Shown here one piece after another: positions 1 to 6,279 of a stretch of 6,323 nt of DNA (position 1 is the first letter of the stretch; the number at the start of each line of letters is the position of its first letter). This stretch comes from an uncultured Collinsella sp. (GTDB lineage: Bacteria > Actinomycetota > Coriobacteriia > Coriobacteriales > Coriobacteriaceae): positions 1 through 6,323 of the forward strand of contig URTB01000083.1 of NCBI GenBank assembly GCA_900550595.1, written 5' to 3'. A program made the position numbers and the translations under genes. The notes beneath the pieces were generated by a model. That model had not been told where the DNA came from. It searched no databases and was given only the letters and a program-made list of their open reading frames with translations.

Positions 1-320
1 CACCGCCAAACCCGCCAAAAGGCATCGAAGTTGATACTGACATCGGGCATCGTTCACCCGTTCTATGCAATAGGGCAACGCCTGTGGCTTTTGCCCGTAG
101 CAGTGTAGCACACCACCAAACTAAAGCGACAAGACTCTCTGCCAGCGGCGCGTTTTTCAGGACGAACGCCGTTTAGAAACCATATGCGCACGTAAGCTCC
201 ACGAATATTTGAGACAATGGGCGCCCAAACACCGCGGCGCGCCCGCGCAACCATCCAGGTCGCCGCCGTAAGCCGCTTCACGCGACGCCAGCAATCCCGG
301 CGCAAGAAAGGATTCACGCC
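1..320. other. Leader region without a recognisable gene
   Basis: I find no supported coding region here. The open frames crossing it lack a good ribosome binding site and have arginine-rich, low-complexity translations typical of shadow frames. An imperfect hairpin is visible: GGGCAA at 73-78 pairs with TTGCCC at 91-96, with GCC (80-82) and GGC (86-88) pairing inside. It has no T-run on either side, so I do not call it a terminator. A weak extended -10-like string, TG-A-GACAAT at 210-218, could serve the downstream membrane protein gene, but no convincing -35 lies upstream of it. Confidence 0.4.
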
Positions 321-686
321 ATGCGCTTTATGCTTAACTGGCTCTTCACCTCGATCGCCATCGCGATCGCCACGTTCCTCGTCCCCGGTATCCAACCCTT
401 CGGCTTTGCCGAGACCTGGGTCTGCTTTGCCTTTGTGGGACTGTTCCTGAACATTGTCGATTCGTTCGTCAAACCGTTCCTGACCGTCATCTCACTGCCG
501 CTCACTATTATTACGCTTGGTGTTTTTCAGCTCGTAGTCAACAGCTTTATGCTCGAGCTGGCCAGCTACCTGTCGGTCAATCTGCTGGGCGCGGGCATCT
601 CCATCGCCAGCTTTGGATCGGCCTTTATGGGCAGTATCCTGGTATCCATCACGCGCAGCATCCTCGACAGCATCGCCGAGGACTAA
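321..686 (+). CDS. Phage holin family (four-helix) membrane protein
   Basis: A 121-residue, very hydrophobic protein predicted to sit in the cytoplasmic membrane. Four membrane segments can be read at about residues 4-21, 32-50, 53-77 and 88-112. Between the second and third lies the signature I associate with the 'phage holin superfamily IV' family (Pfam PF04020): D47, VKP at 50-52, LPLT at 59-62, then TLG at 65-67 and N74. Length fits the family (about 110-130). The start is supported by AGAAAGGA at 305-312, eight bases before the ATG. The gene stands alone with its own terminator. No endolysin, portal or tail gene is nearby, so despite the family name this is probably a chromosomal membrane protein of unknown role rather than a lysis gene. 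Family assignment is fairly secure; function is not known. Confidence 0.85.
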   Translation: MRFMLNWLFTSIAIAIATFLVPGIQPFGFAETWVCFAFVGLFLNIVDSFVKPFLTVISLPLTIITLGVFQLVVNSFMLELASYLSVNLLGAGISIASFGSAFMGSILVSITRSILDSIAED

Positions 687-727
687 AACGGCCATTCCGG
701 CCGTGCCCGTCTCAACAGCCCAAAACG

Positions 728-765
728 AAGGCCGCCCATCGCAAAAATGGGCGGCCTTCTTATTT
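728..765 (+). terminator. Intrinsic terminator of the holin-family gene
   Basis: A perfect 12-bp stem (728-739 with 747-758) closes a 7-base loop and is followed by CTTATTT. It lies 42 bases after the stop codon at 686. On the opposite strand the same stem is followed by CGTTTTG, so it may also stop transcription arriving from the Rrf2 gene, which has no better terminator of its own. A second, shorter stem (ACGGCC/GGCCGT) directly after the stop codon has no T-run. Confidence 0.9.
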
Positions 766-793
766 GTCAAGTCTCAAAGGGCGAGAGAATCTA

Positions 794-818
794 CCATTTC
801 TACCCCGTCCCCAAATGG
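794..818. repeat. REP-like imperfect palindrome
   Basis: CCATTT (794-799) and AAATGG (813-818) form a perfect 6-bp inverted repeat around a C-rich 13-base loop containing ACCCCGTCCCC. The layout, an A/T-containing arm around a GGGGACGGGG core on the minus strand, resembles the short repetitive palindromes scattered between genes in many gut Gram-positives. Only one copy is present here, so membership of a genomic repeat family is inference. It lacks a T-run, so it is not a good terminator for the Rrf2 gene. Confidence 0.35.
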
Positions 819-828
819 CAGGTGTGGG

Positions 829-1257
829 TTAGATGACGTAGTCGTAGCCATGGTTGGGAGCGACAAGTTGATCGAGTGTCACACCGTCGAGGTAGTCGTT
901 GATAAGCTTGTCCAGGTTCTTCCACACGTCGAGCGTGGGGCACTCATCCGAGCGTGAGCAGCCCTTGCAGTCGCCATCCAGGCATGCAACCGGTGCCAGA
1001 CTGCCCTCGGTCAGGCGCAGGATCTCGCCCACCGTGTACTGCTCGGGCGGGCGCGTGAGCACGTAGCCGCCGCCCTTGCCGCGCATGCCCGAAAGCATGT
1101 TGGCGCGCACGAGCATAGCCAAGATGTTCTCGAGATATTTCTCGGAAATCCCCTGTCGCGCCGCGATCTCTTTGAGCGGGATGCGACCGGCCGCCTGGTG
1201 CTCGGCCAGATCGACCATAACGCGCAGGGCATATCTGCCCTTTGTAGAAACCAACAT
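829..1257 (-). CDS. Rrf2-family transcriptional regulator (IscR/CymR-like)
   Basis: A 142-residue cytoplasmic DNA-binding protein, of the usual length for Rrf2 regulators. The N-terminal winged helix covers about residues 1-70, opening with the family-typical MLVSTKGRYALRVMVDLA. Its recognition-helix region is around ISEKYLENIL (37-46), and the wing is RGKGGGY (59-65). A cysteine cluster follows at C92, C97, C100 and C106, in the place where IscR and relatives hold an Fe-S cluster. Here there are four cysteines rather than the three of IscR, so iron-sulfur or other metal binding is plausible but unproven. The start ATG at 1257 is preceded by GAAAGG (minus strand, 1274-1269). The gene is divergent from cysK and shares a 253-bp intergenic region with it, which suggests that it controls cysK and itself. 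In Bacillus the Rrf2 protein CymR controls cysteine genes and binds CysK as a partner. Whether this protein works that way cannot be told from sequence. Family is certain, ligand is not. Confidence 0.92.
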   Translation of the reverse strand: MLVSTKGRYALRVMVDLAEHQAAGRIPLKEIAARQGISEKYLENILAMLVRANMLSGMRGKGGGYVLTRPPEQYTVGEILRLTEGSLAPVACLDGDCKGCSRSDECPTLDVWKNLDKLINDYLDGVTLDQLVAPNHGYDYVI

Positions 1258-1293
1258 GTATAGTGCTGCCTTTCGGTCATTTAGTCCGTAGAA

Positions 1294-1321
1294 ATTCTAG
1301 CCGAAAAATTGGTTTTGAAAA
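1294..1321 (-). promoter_or_regulatory. Candidate promoter of the Rrf2 gene
   Basis: On the minus strand, TTTTCA (1321-1316) and TAGAAT (1299-1294) are separated by 16 bases. The -10 matches the TATAAT consensus at five of six positions, and the -35 matches TTGACA at four of six. The -10 lies 36 bases upstream of the ATG. I see no convincing dyad overlapping it. Confidence 0.5.
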
Positions 1322-1374
1322 TACCCGTTCCGGTCAAGATGGTTAATCAGCTCGTAATAATCTTCTATTTCCTA

Positions 1375-1403
1375 TTGCATTACTAGGCTTTAGTGTCTAG
1401 TAT
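1375..1403 (+). promoter_or_regulatory. Candidate cysK promoter
   Basis: TTGCAT (1375-1380) and TAGTAT (1398-1403) are spaced by exactly 17 bases, giving an expected transcription start near 1410, about 100 bases before the cysK ATG. The -35 is weak (only TTG matches) and the -10 matches at four of six positions, as is common for promoters under tight control. The stretch upstream of the -35 is A/T-rich. The assignment is supported mainly by the operator-like palindrome lying between the two hexamers. Confidence 0.5.
1381..1402. promoter_or_regulatory. Dyad operator candidate, likely for the Rrf2 regulator
   Basis: TACTAG (1381-1386) is mirrored exactly by CTAGTA (1397-1402), and C1388 pairs with G1395, making a 22-bp dyad. 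The flanks extend the symmetry with one extra base (GCAT to the left, TGC to the right). The dyad fills the spacer of the cysK promoter and overlaps its -10, the arrangement expected for a repressor that blocks RNA polymerase. The size is close to the roughly 25-bp sites of Rrf2 proteins such as IscR. The regulator is inferred from adjacency. Confidence 0.55.
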
Positions 1404-1412
1404 GCTTCCCAA

Positions 1413-1452
1413 CAGCTAAACGAACAACCTATAAGGTTTATGGGTTTAGCTG
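1413..1452 (+). promoter_or_regulatory. Nested hairpin at the 5' end of the cysK leader
   Basis: CAGCTAAAC (1413-1421) pairs perfectly with GTTTAGCTG (1444-1452). Inside, AACCT (1426-1430) pairs with AGGTT (1434-1438) around ATA, leaving side loops of 4 and 5 bases. Both dyads share nearly the same centre, at about 1432. The structure starts only a few bases after the predicted transcription start and has no T-run, so it is not a simple terminator. It could protect the 5' end of the mRNA, act as a second operator in DNA, or be part of a leader regulatory element. It matches no riboswitch I recognise. Confidence 0.5.
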
Positions 1453-1510
1453 CTACACGCACCGTGAAACCACACGGCAACCAGCAACTTGAACACTTTG
1501 GAGGTTCACC

Positions 1511-2449
<939 letters not shown>

Positions 2450-2470
2450 GGCCCGTCGCCCATAGGTTGA

Positions 2471-2512
2471 GCTCAGGGACGAGCCGGCCTCCTCTCTCCC
2501 GGCAGTCTGAGC
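2471..2512 (+). other. Nested stem with a pyrimidine-rich loop after cysK
   Basis: GCTCAG (2471-2476) pairs with CTGAGC (2507-2512), and within it GCCGG (2483-2487) pairs with CCGGC (2499-2503) around an 11-base loop of C and T only. It starts 22 bases after the cysK stop codon and has no T-run. It would lie in the cysK 3' untranslated region. The exposed CCTCCT is complementary to ribosome-binding-site sequence. No function can be assigned. Confidence 0.35.
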
Positions 2513-2548
2513 CCATCCCATCAGGGTGTCCCACGAGACGTCCGAACT

Positions 2549-2557
2549 TGCTACAAT
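2549..2557 (+). promoter_or_regulatory. Extended -10 promoter candidate upstream of mnmA
   Basis: TG (2549-2550), one base, then TACAAT (2552-2557) gives a good extended -10 element, with five of six matches to TATAAT. No clear -35 exists 16-18 bases upstream, which extended -10 promoters can tolerate. The predicted start, near 2563-2565, falls at the base of the terminator stem at 2562. If active, it would place that hairpin at the very 5' end of the mnmA transcript. Confidence 0.45.
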
Positions 2558-2561
2558 GTCT

Positions 2562-2600
2562 GCGGCGCGGAACCAGCCTCCCGCGCCGCTTTTCTTTTTT
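2562..2600 (+). terminator. Intrinsic terminator after cysK (possible mnmA attenuator)
   Basis: A perfect all-GC 9-bp stem (GCGGCGCGG 2562-2570 with CCGCGCCGC 2581-2589), a 10-base loop and then TTTTCTTTTTT. This is a very strong intrinsic terminator for transcripts coming from cysK. It ends 29 bases before the mnmA start codon, so mnmA must either have a promoter close by or depend on read-through. Confidence 0.9.
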
Positions 2601-2629
2601 GGCCACATGCCACCAAGGAGAACCTCCCC

Positions 2630-3730
2630 ATGCACAACAAGCGCGTGCTCGTCGCCATGAGCGGCGGCGTCGATTCCAGCGTGACTGCCTATCTGCTCAA
2701 AAGCCAGGGCTACGAATGCGTCGGCGCCACCATGCGCCTCACCTGCCCCGTGCCCGATCCCATCACGGGCATGAGCAAGGTCGACCGCGACATCGCCGAT
2801 GCAAAGGCCGTCGCCGAGCGCCTGGGGATACCCCACCATGTGCTCGACCTGCAGCAGACCTTCGACCGCAATGTTATCGAGCGCTTCGTGACCGCCTACC
2901 AGGAGGGGCTGACGCCCAACCCGTGCATCATCTGCAACCGCCATATTAAGTTTGGTGCGCTGCTCGATGCGGCGCTGGATATGGGCTGCGACTACATCGC
3001 CACAGGCCACTACGCCAAAACGAGTCAGGCATCCGACGGCACCTGGCAGTTGCACCGTGGCGAGGACCCCAAGAAGGACCAGAGTTACTTTTTGTATTCG
3101 CTCACGCAAGAACGTCTGGCACACACGATCTTTCCGCTGGCTGGGCTGGACAAAGAGCGCGACGTGCGCCGCATTGCCGCCGAGCGGGGCTTCATCAACG
3201 CCAAGAAGGCCGAGAGCGAGGATATCTGCTTTATCGCGGACGGCGACTACGCGGGCTATATCGAGCGCCGCTGCGGACATGCCGCTGCACCGGGCGATAT
3301 TGTGTGGCGCGACGGCAGCGTGGTCGGGCGCCACAATGGCGCGCTGCGCTATACCATCGGCCAGCGCAAGGGCCTGGGCGTCGCGATGGCGCATCCCGTG
3401 TACGTAACGGGCGTCGATGCCGCCAACAACATTGTGCATCTGGGCGAGGCCGAGGACCTGACGGCCACAGCGCTCACAGCCGACGACTGGATCTGGAGTG
3501 CACCGGACGCACGCATGGAGGCGGAGCTCGATGCCGGCGGCATTCGCGTGGGCGCCAAGTACCGCTACCGTCAGAAAGACCAGGCAGCGACCCTTACGCG
3601 TGACGAAGACGGGCAAATGCTGCTAACTTTTGACGAGCCGCAGCGAGCCATCGCCCCCGGCCAGGCAATCGTCGTCTACCGCGGCGACATCGTCCTCGGC
3701 GGCGGCACCGTTACGGCGGCCATCAGGTAG
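2630..3730 (+). CDS. mnmA: tRNA-specific 2-thiouridylase MnmA
   Basis: A 366-residue cytoplasmic enzyme that activates U34 of tRNA(Lys), tRNA(Glu) and tRNA(Gln) with ATP and replaces the 2-oxygen with sulfur supplied as a persulfide. The ATP-binding PP-loop is SGGVDSS (11-17). TPNPCIICN (95-103) carries the first catalytic cysteine, C102, with an extra C99 found in many Gram-positive members. TGHYAK (125-130) and KKDQSYFL (148-155) are further family signatures. SEDICFI (196-202) carries the persulfide cysteine, C200. The C-terminal third (about 215-366, including GQRKGLG) is the beta-barrel part of the family. Length is normal. GGAG at 2617-2620 lies nine bases before the ATG. The sulfur donor, a cysteine desulfurase, is not encoded in this window. 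No terminator is visible after the stop, which lies 8 bp from the stop of the opposing gene. Confidence 0.97.
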   Translation: MHNKRVLVAMSGGVDSSVTAYLLKSQGYECVGATMRLTCPVPDPITGMSKVDRDIADAKAVAERLGIPHHVLDLQQTFDRNVIERFVTAYQEGLTPNPCIICNRHIKFGALLDAALDMGCDYIATGHYAKTSQASDGTWQLHRGEDPKKDQSYFLYSLTQERLAHTIFPLAGLDKERDVRRIAAERGFINAKKAESEDICFIADGDYAGYIERRCGHAAAPGDIVWRDGSVVGRHNGALRYTIGQRKGLGVAMAHPVYVTGVDAANNIVHLGEAEDLTATALTADDWIWSAPDARMEAELDAGGIRVGAKYRYRQKDQAATLTRDEDGQMLLTFDEPQRAIAPGQAIVVYRGDIVLGGGTVTAAIR

Positions 3731-3738
3731 TCGCGGGA

Positions 3739-5112
3739 TTATCGCCGCACGTGTCGAAGCACTTCAACAGCGGCACCAACCTCGATTACGCGACGCTCCA
3801 GGCCGCGGCGAATGGACTCGAGCCGACCCTCCGCCGTGGCCCACTTGCTCTGCGAAAGAATCTCAATCGCCTCATCAACAAATCCGTTGAGCCGCGATGA
3901 GTCGAACCAATCGAGCGAGTCCGCAAGCGCCAGCTGGACGGAAGGGTCGGGCCCAAACGGCTTAGCAGCAAACCCGAACTCCCCAGCTGCGAGCACGGCA
4001 GTCGGTACGCTGTACCACAGGCAGTTGCCGCTATCGAACAGCGGAGCAGGTTTTATCTCCAGGGTGTCGACATTGCGGATGATGCCGAAGTTTCGCCAAT
4101 GGCGATCGCTGTTGGCCAAAAGGGCATCGCAAACGACCATCTGCGACATAGACCTTCTCACAGCGGCCTCATCGACACCATGCTTGCCGAGGTAGCAACA
4201 GTATCGATCGTATGTCGAGTTTCCCCGCTGGCTACCAAGTGCGCCCTTAACGTAAACAGCCGGAACGTATTCCTCGCGGCCGTCAAGAAAATCCTCGCAC
4301 AGGCACACGGGGCCATTGAACATCCGCTCAACCGTATAAGGAACAAACTCGCCCTCCAACAGCAAGCGACGATGTAGAGCCGTTGCAACCGCCTCGTTAA
4401 AGGGACGTTGATCGTCCATCCCGCACCCTTTAGCCAAAACGCGAATGCCGTTTCGGATTATCCACGATTTAGGGAGCTCGCCCTCGGACGTGTTATCCGG
4501 ATTTTTAAGACCGATGCCTTCCAGCCAACCCGAACGATCTTCGGGCGCCGATCGCTCAAAATCATTCTCGAAGTAATTGAGGTTTCGCCATTCGAGCCCG
4601 TCGCATTCTGCCGGTCGCAGCCAATAACAATCCGAAAGTGATAGGCCCAGGCACCGAACCGGAACCTCGATGCCACTGGCAATTCCCAGTTCACGATAGC
4701 GCGAGACGAGCCCGGGGCGGACGTCAGGCACCGACCGATGGCCCCACCACACGTTGAGCTCCCGTTTATTCACCGTAGGAGAAGAGCTCGAGCATGTGCC
4801 AAACGGCATTCGTTGCGCATCGAGGACCTCGGCGATTTCGAAGGGAAACTCACGCGTCGGATCAAATGAGACATGCGCGACCTCATGGTCGGCCGACATC
4901 AGCGTAAACTTGCGCCCCACATCGGCCGCAGGACGGCGTCCACGTTTGCGGACCTTTTGATAAGCGACCGCGGAATTGTACTCGACCATCTTCCGTCCGC
5001 CCACAATATCGCACGCGAGCGTTCCCGATGCGGCAAGTTGAGATATGCGGGCTTTCGTAACGCCCAGCAGGCAGGCAGCATCACCCATAGATAAGTACTC
5101 AGATGCATTCAT
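3739..5112 (-). CDS. Helix-turn-helix protein fused to a HipA-like kinase domain
   Basis: About 457 residues (counted from the ATG at 5112). Residues about 6-56 look like an excisionase/MerR-type helix-turn-helix (YLSMGDAACLLGVTKARISQL, then a wing with GGRKM), followed by a basic linker, RKRGRRP. Residues about 70-135 resemble the HipA N-terminal subdomain, ending in a WWGHR motif at 122-126. GLSLSDCYW (155-163) and NYFENDF (179-185) recur in HipA-domain proteins of gut Gram-positives. The kinase core shows K228 (ATP lysine candidate), FNE (238-240), the catalytic loop ANSDRHWRNFG (333-343) with D336 and N341, and FDSG (359-362) with metal-binding D360, so the active site looks intact. E. 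coli HipA phosphorylates glutamyl-tRNA synthetase; the target here is unknown. No separate HipB-like antitoxin gene is present. Sampled GC is lower than in cysK, suggesting acquisition. Toxin, regulator or other kinase are all possible. Confidence 0.82.
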   Translation of the reverse strand: MNASEYLSMGDAACLLGVTKARISQLAASGTLACDIVGGRKMVEYNSAVAYQKVRKRGRRPAADVGRKFTLMSADHEVAHVSFDPTREFPFEIAEVLDAQRMPFGTCSSSSPTVNKRELNVWWGHRSVPDVRPGLVSRYRELGIASGIEVPVRCLGLSLSDCYWLRPAECDGLEWRNLNYFENDFERSAPEDRSGWLEGIGLKNPDNTSEGELPKSWIIRNGIRVLAKGCGMDDQRPFNEAVATALHRRLLLEGEFVPYTVERMFNGPVCLCEDFLDGREEYVPAVYVKGALGSQRGNSTYDRYCCYLGKHGVDEAAVRRSMSQMVVCDALLANSDRHWRNFGIIRNVDTLEIKPAPLFDSGNCLWYSVPTAVLAAGEFGFAAKPFGPDPSVQLALADSLDWFDSSRLNGFVDEAIEILSQSKWATAEGRLESIRRGLERRVIEVGAAVEVLRHVRR

Positions 5113-5119
5113 ATGCCGC

Positions 5120-5127
5120 ATCACCTC
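5120..5127 (-). promoter_or_regulatory. Ribosome binding site that fixes the HipA-like start
   Basis: On the minus strand GAGGTGAT (5127-5120) matches eight consecutive bases of the anti-Shine-Dalgarno complement. It lies seven bases before the ATG at 5112-5110. The GTG at 5124 and ATG at 5121, which would extend the protein by four residues, overlap this site and cannot use it. I therefore place the start at 5112. Confidence 0.8.
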
Positions 5128-5150
5128 GTTAAGTATTCCAAACGTTAAGT
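5127..5150. repeat. Pair of 8-bp direct repeats upstream of the HipA-like gene
   Basis: CGTTAAGT occurs at 5127-5134 and again at 5143-5150, 16 bp apart start to start. The next bases, TAATTAGTTA, add partial copies. The repeats lie between the predicted promoter and the start codon, overlapping the ribosome binding site by one base. They are plausible binding sites for the gene's own helix-turn-helix domain, but this is inference. Confidence 0.45.
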
Positions 5151-5165
5151 TAATTAGTTACATAC

Positions 5166-5176
5166 AGTATAATACT
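5166..5176 (-). promoter_or_regulatory. Palindromic -10 candidate of the HipA-like gene
   Basis: AGTATAATACT (5166-5176) is a perfect 11-bp palindrome around one central base. Read on the minus strand it contains TATACT (5171-5166), a good -10 match. The -35 position falls at the T-run side of the peptidase terminator (5189-5194, TTTCGC) and is a poor match. The surrounding 5128-5190 stretch is the most A/T-rich part of the window. The promoter call is tentative; the palindrome is certain. Confidence 0.35.
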
Positions 5177-5191
5177 AAACAGAATGAAGCG

Positions 5192-5217
5192 AAAAAAGGC
5201 CCGAGAAATCGGGCCTT
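5192..5217 (-). terminator. Intrinsic terminator of the M42 peptidase gene
   Basis: On the minus strand AAGGCCCGA (5217-5209) pairs perfectly with TCGGGCCTT (5204-5196) around TTTC, and six T follow (5197-5192, the first two being part of the stem). It lies 33 bases downstream of the peptidase stop codon and separates that gene from the HipA-like gene, which reads in the same direction. Confidence 0.93.
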
Positions 5218-5250
5218 AGCGATTGGTCAGCCGAGTCGTAAGCTGCTCCC

Positions 5251-6279
5251 CTAGCGCTGAACGTAGGCGCGAACCAGCTCAAAGGTATTACGCACACCGT
5301 CGATGTGGCTGCGCTCGTAGTTGTGGCTCGCGTACACGCCGGGGCCGATCAGACCATGGCGAATGTCGTAGCCGGCCGAGAGCGTGGCTTCGACGTCGGA
5401 GCCGTAGTGCGGGTACACATCGATGGCGTAATCGAGCTCCAGCTCGCGCGCGATGTTGGACAGCGTGGTCACCAGATCGTAGTTGTAGGGGCCACCCGAA
5501 TCCTTGGCGCAAATCGACACCATGCGCTCGGTGCAGCCCAGGTCGTCGCCCACGCAACCCATGTCAACGCTGATCATCTCGCGCGTGTCGGCCGGAACGA
5601 AAGCGCCGCCGTGGCCGACCTCCTCGTACACGGTAAAGAGCAGCGACACCTTGCGCGAAAGCGACACCTCGCCGTCAGCAACGGCGCGGGCCAGACCCAG
5701 CAGAATCGACGCCGACAGCTTGTCATCCAGGAAGCGGCTCTTGATGTAGCCGCTCTCCGTCACCGTGGTACGCGGATCCATAGCGATGATGTCGCCGGTC
5801 TGAATACCCAGCTCAAGTACATCGTCCTTGCTGTCAACGTTCTCGTCGAGCAGGATTTCCATGTTCTTCTCAATGGCCTTGACCGGCTCATCGGCCACAT
5901 GCGCCGAAGGCTCGGTGTTGAGGACCACACCCGTAAAGACTTTGCCGTCACGCGTGTAGACGGTGCAATTCTCGCCATCGGCCGTAGACCACTGGTGCCC
6001 GCCGAGCGTCGTGGGACGCAGGCGGCCATTGTCCTTAATGGAGCGCACCATGGCGCCCAGGGTGTCGACATGGCTCGCCAACACGAGCGGCTCGCCCTCG
6101 CCGCCAAGCTCAACCAGCACGTTGCCCTTATTGGAACGCTCAGGGCCAAAGCCCATATCGCGCAACGTTTCCATTAGATAATCAGTCGCCGCACGGGTAT
6201 AGCCGGTAGGCGAAGCAATCGAGGTAAGCGCCTTCAACTGGTCAGTAATATAGGAGAGCGTAGAATCCATCTTGGACAC
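5251..6279 (-). CDS. M42-family zinc metallopeptidase (glutamyl aminopeptidase/endoglucanase family)
   Basis: About 342 residues, of the usual length for M42 cytoplasmic aminopeptidases, which trim N-terminal residues from peptides with two metal ions and usually form large dodecamers. Residues below are counted from a start at 6279. Metal and catalytic positions: SHVDT with H70 and D72; FLDDK with bridging D185 (or D186); YEEVGHGG with catalytic E219 and metal ligand E220; SVDMG with D239; and a late histidine, H319 or H325. YGSD (292-295) near the C terminus is also typical. Family is clear; peptide specificity is not. The start is uncertain. The best ribosome binding site, GAAAGG (6294-6289), is nine bases from GTG 6279 and six from TTG 6282. 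The first ATG, at 6270, is 18 bases away. A longer frame from GTG 6312 lacks a ribosome binding site. The gene ends in its own terminator; its promoter lies at or beyond the window edge. Confidence 0.9.
   Translation of the reverse strand: MSKMDSTLSYITDQLKALTSIASPTGYTRAATDYLMETLRDMGFGPERSNKGNVLVELGGEGEPLVLASHVDTLGAMVRSIKDNGRLRPTTLGGHQWSTADGENCTVYTRDGKVFTGVVLNTEPSAHVADEPVKAIEKNMEILLDENVDSKDDVLELGIQTGDIIAMDPRTTVTESGYIKSRFLDDKLSASILLGLARAVADGEVSLSRKVSLLFTVYEEVGHGGAFVPADTREMISVDMGCVGDDLGCTERMVSICAKDSGGPYNYDLVTTLSNIARELELDYAIDVYPHYGSDVEATLSAGYDIRHGLIGPGVYASHNYERSHIDGVRNTFELVRAYVQR

Noticed and set aside
73..96. GGGCAA/TTGCCC hairpin as a terminator of a gene beyond the left edge
   Set aside because: No T-run follows it on either strand, and the stem is interrupted by unpaired bases.
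63..395. A 110-codon minus-strand open frame in the leading region
   Set aside because: It is arginine-rich, has no recognisable domain or ribosome binding site, and runs into the start of the holin-family gene on the other strand.
321..686. Prophage remnant, suggested by the 'holin' family name
   Set aside because: No lysin, structural, integrase or other phage gene is present. The family is common as a single chromosomal gene in Gram-positives, and this copy has its own terminator.
2450..2600. A T-box or SAM riboswitch between cysK and mnmA
   Set aside because: The stems present do not show the T-box TGGNACCGCG-type sequence or S-box core motifs. Only a terminator and an unassigned nested stem are visible.
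5110..5124. GTG at 5124 or ATG at 5121 as the start of the HipA-like gene
   Set aside because: Both lie inside the GAGGTGAT ribosome binding site, which is ideally spaced for the ATG at 5112.
5305..6177. A 290-codon plus-strand open frame antisense to the M42 peptidase
   Set aside because: It is a codon-bias mirror of the peptidase gene with no recognisable motif. The minus-strand protein has a complete metal-binding set.
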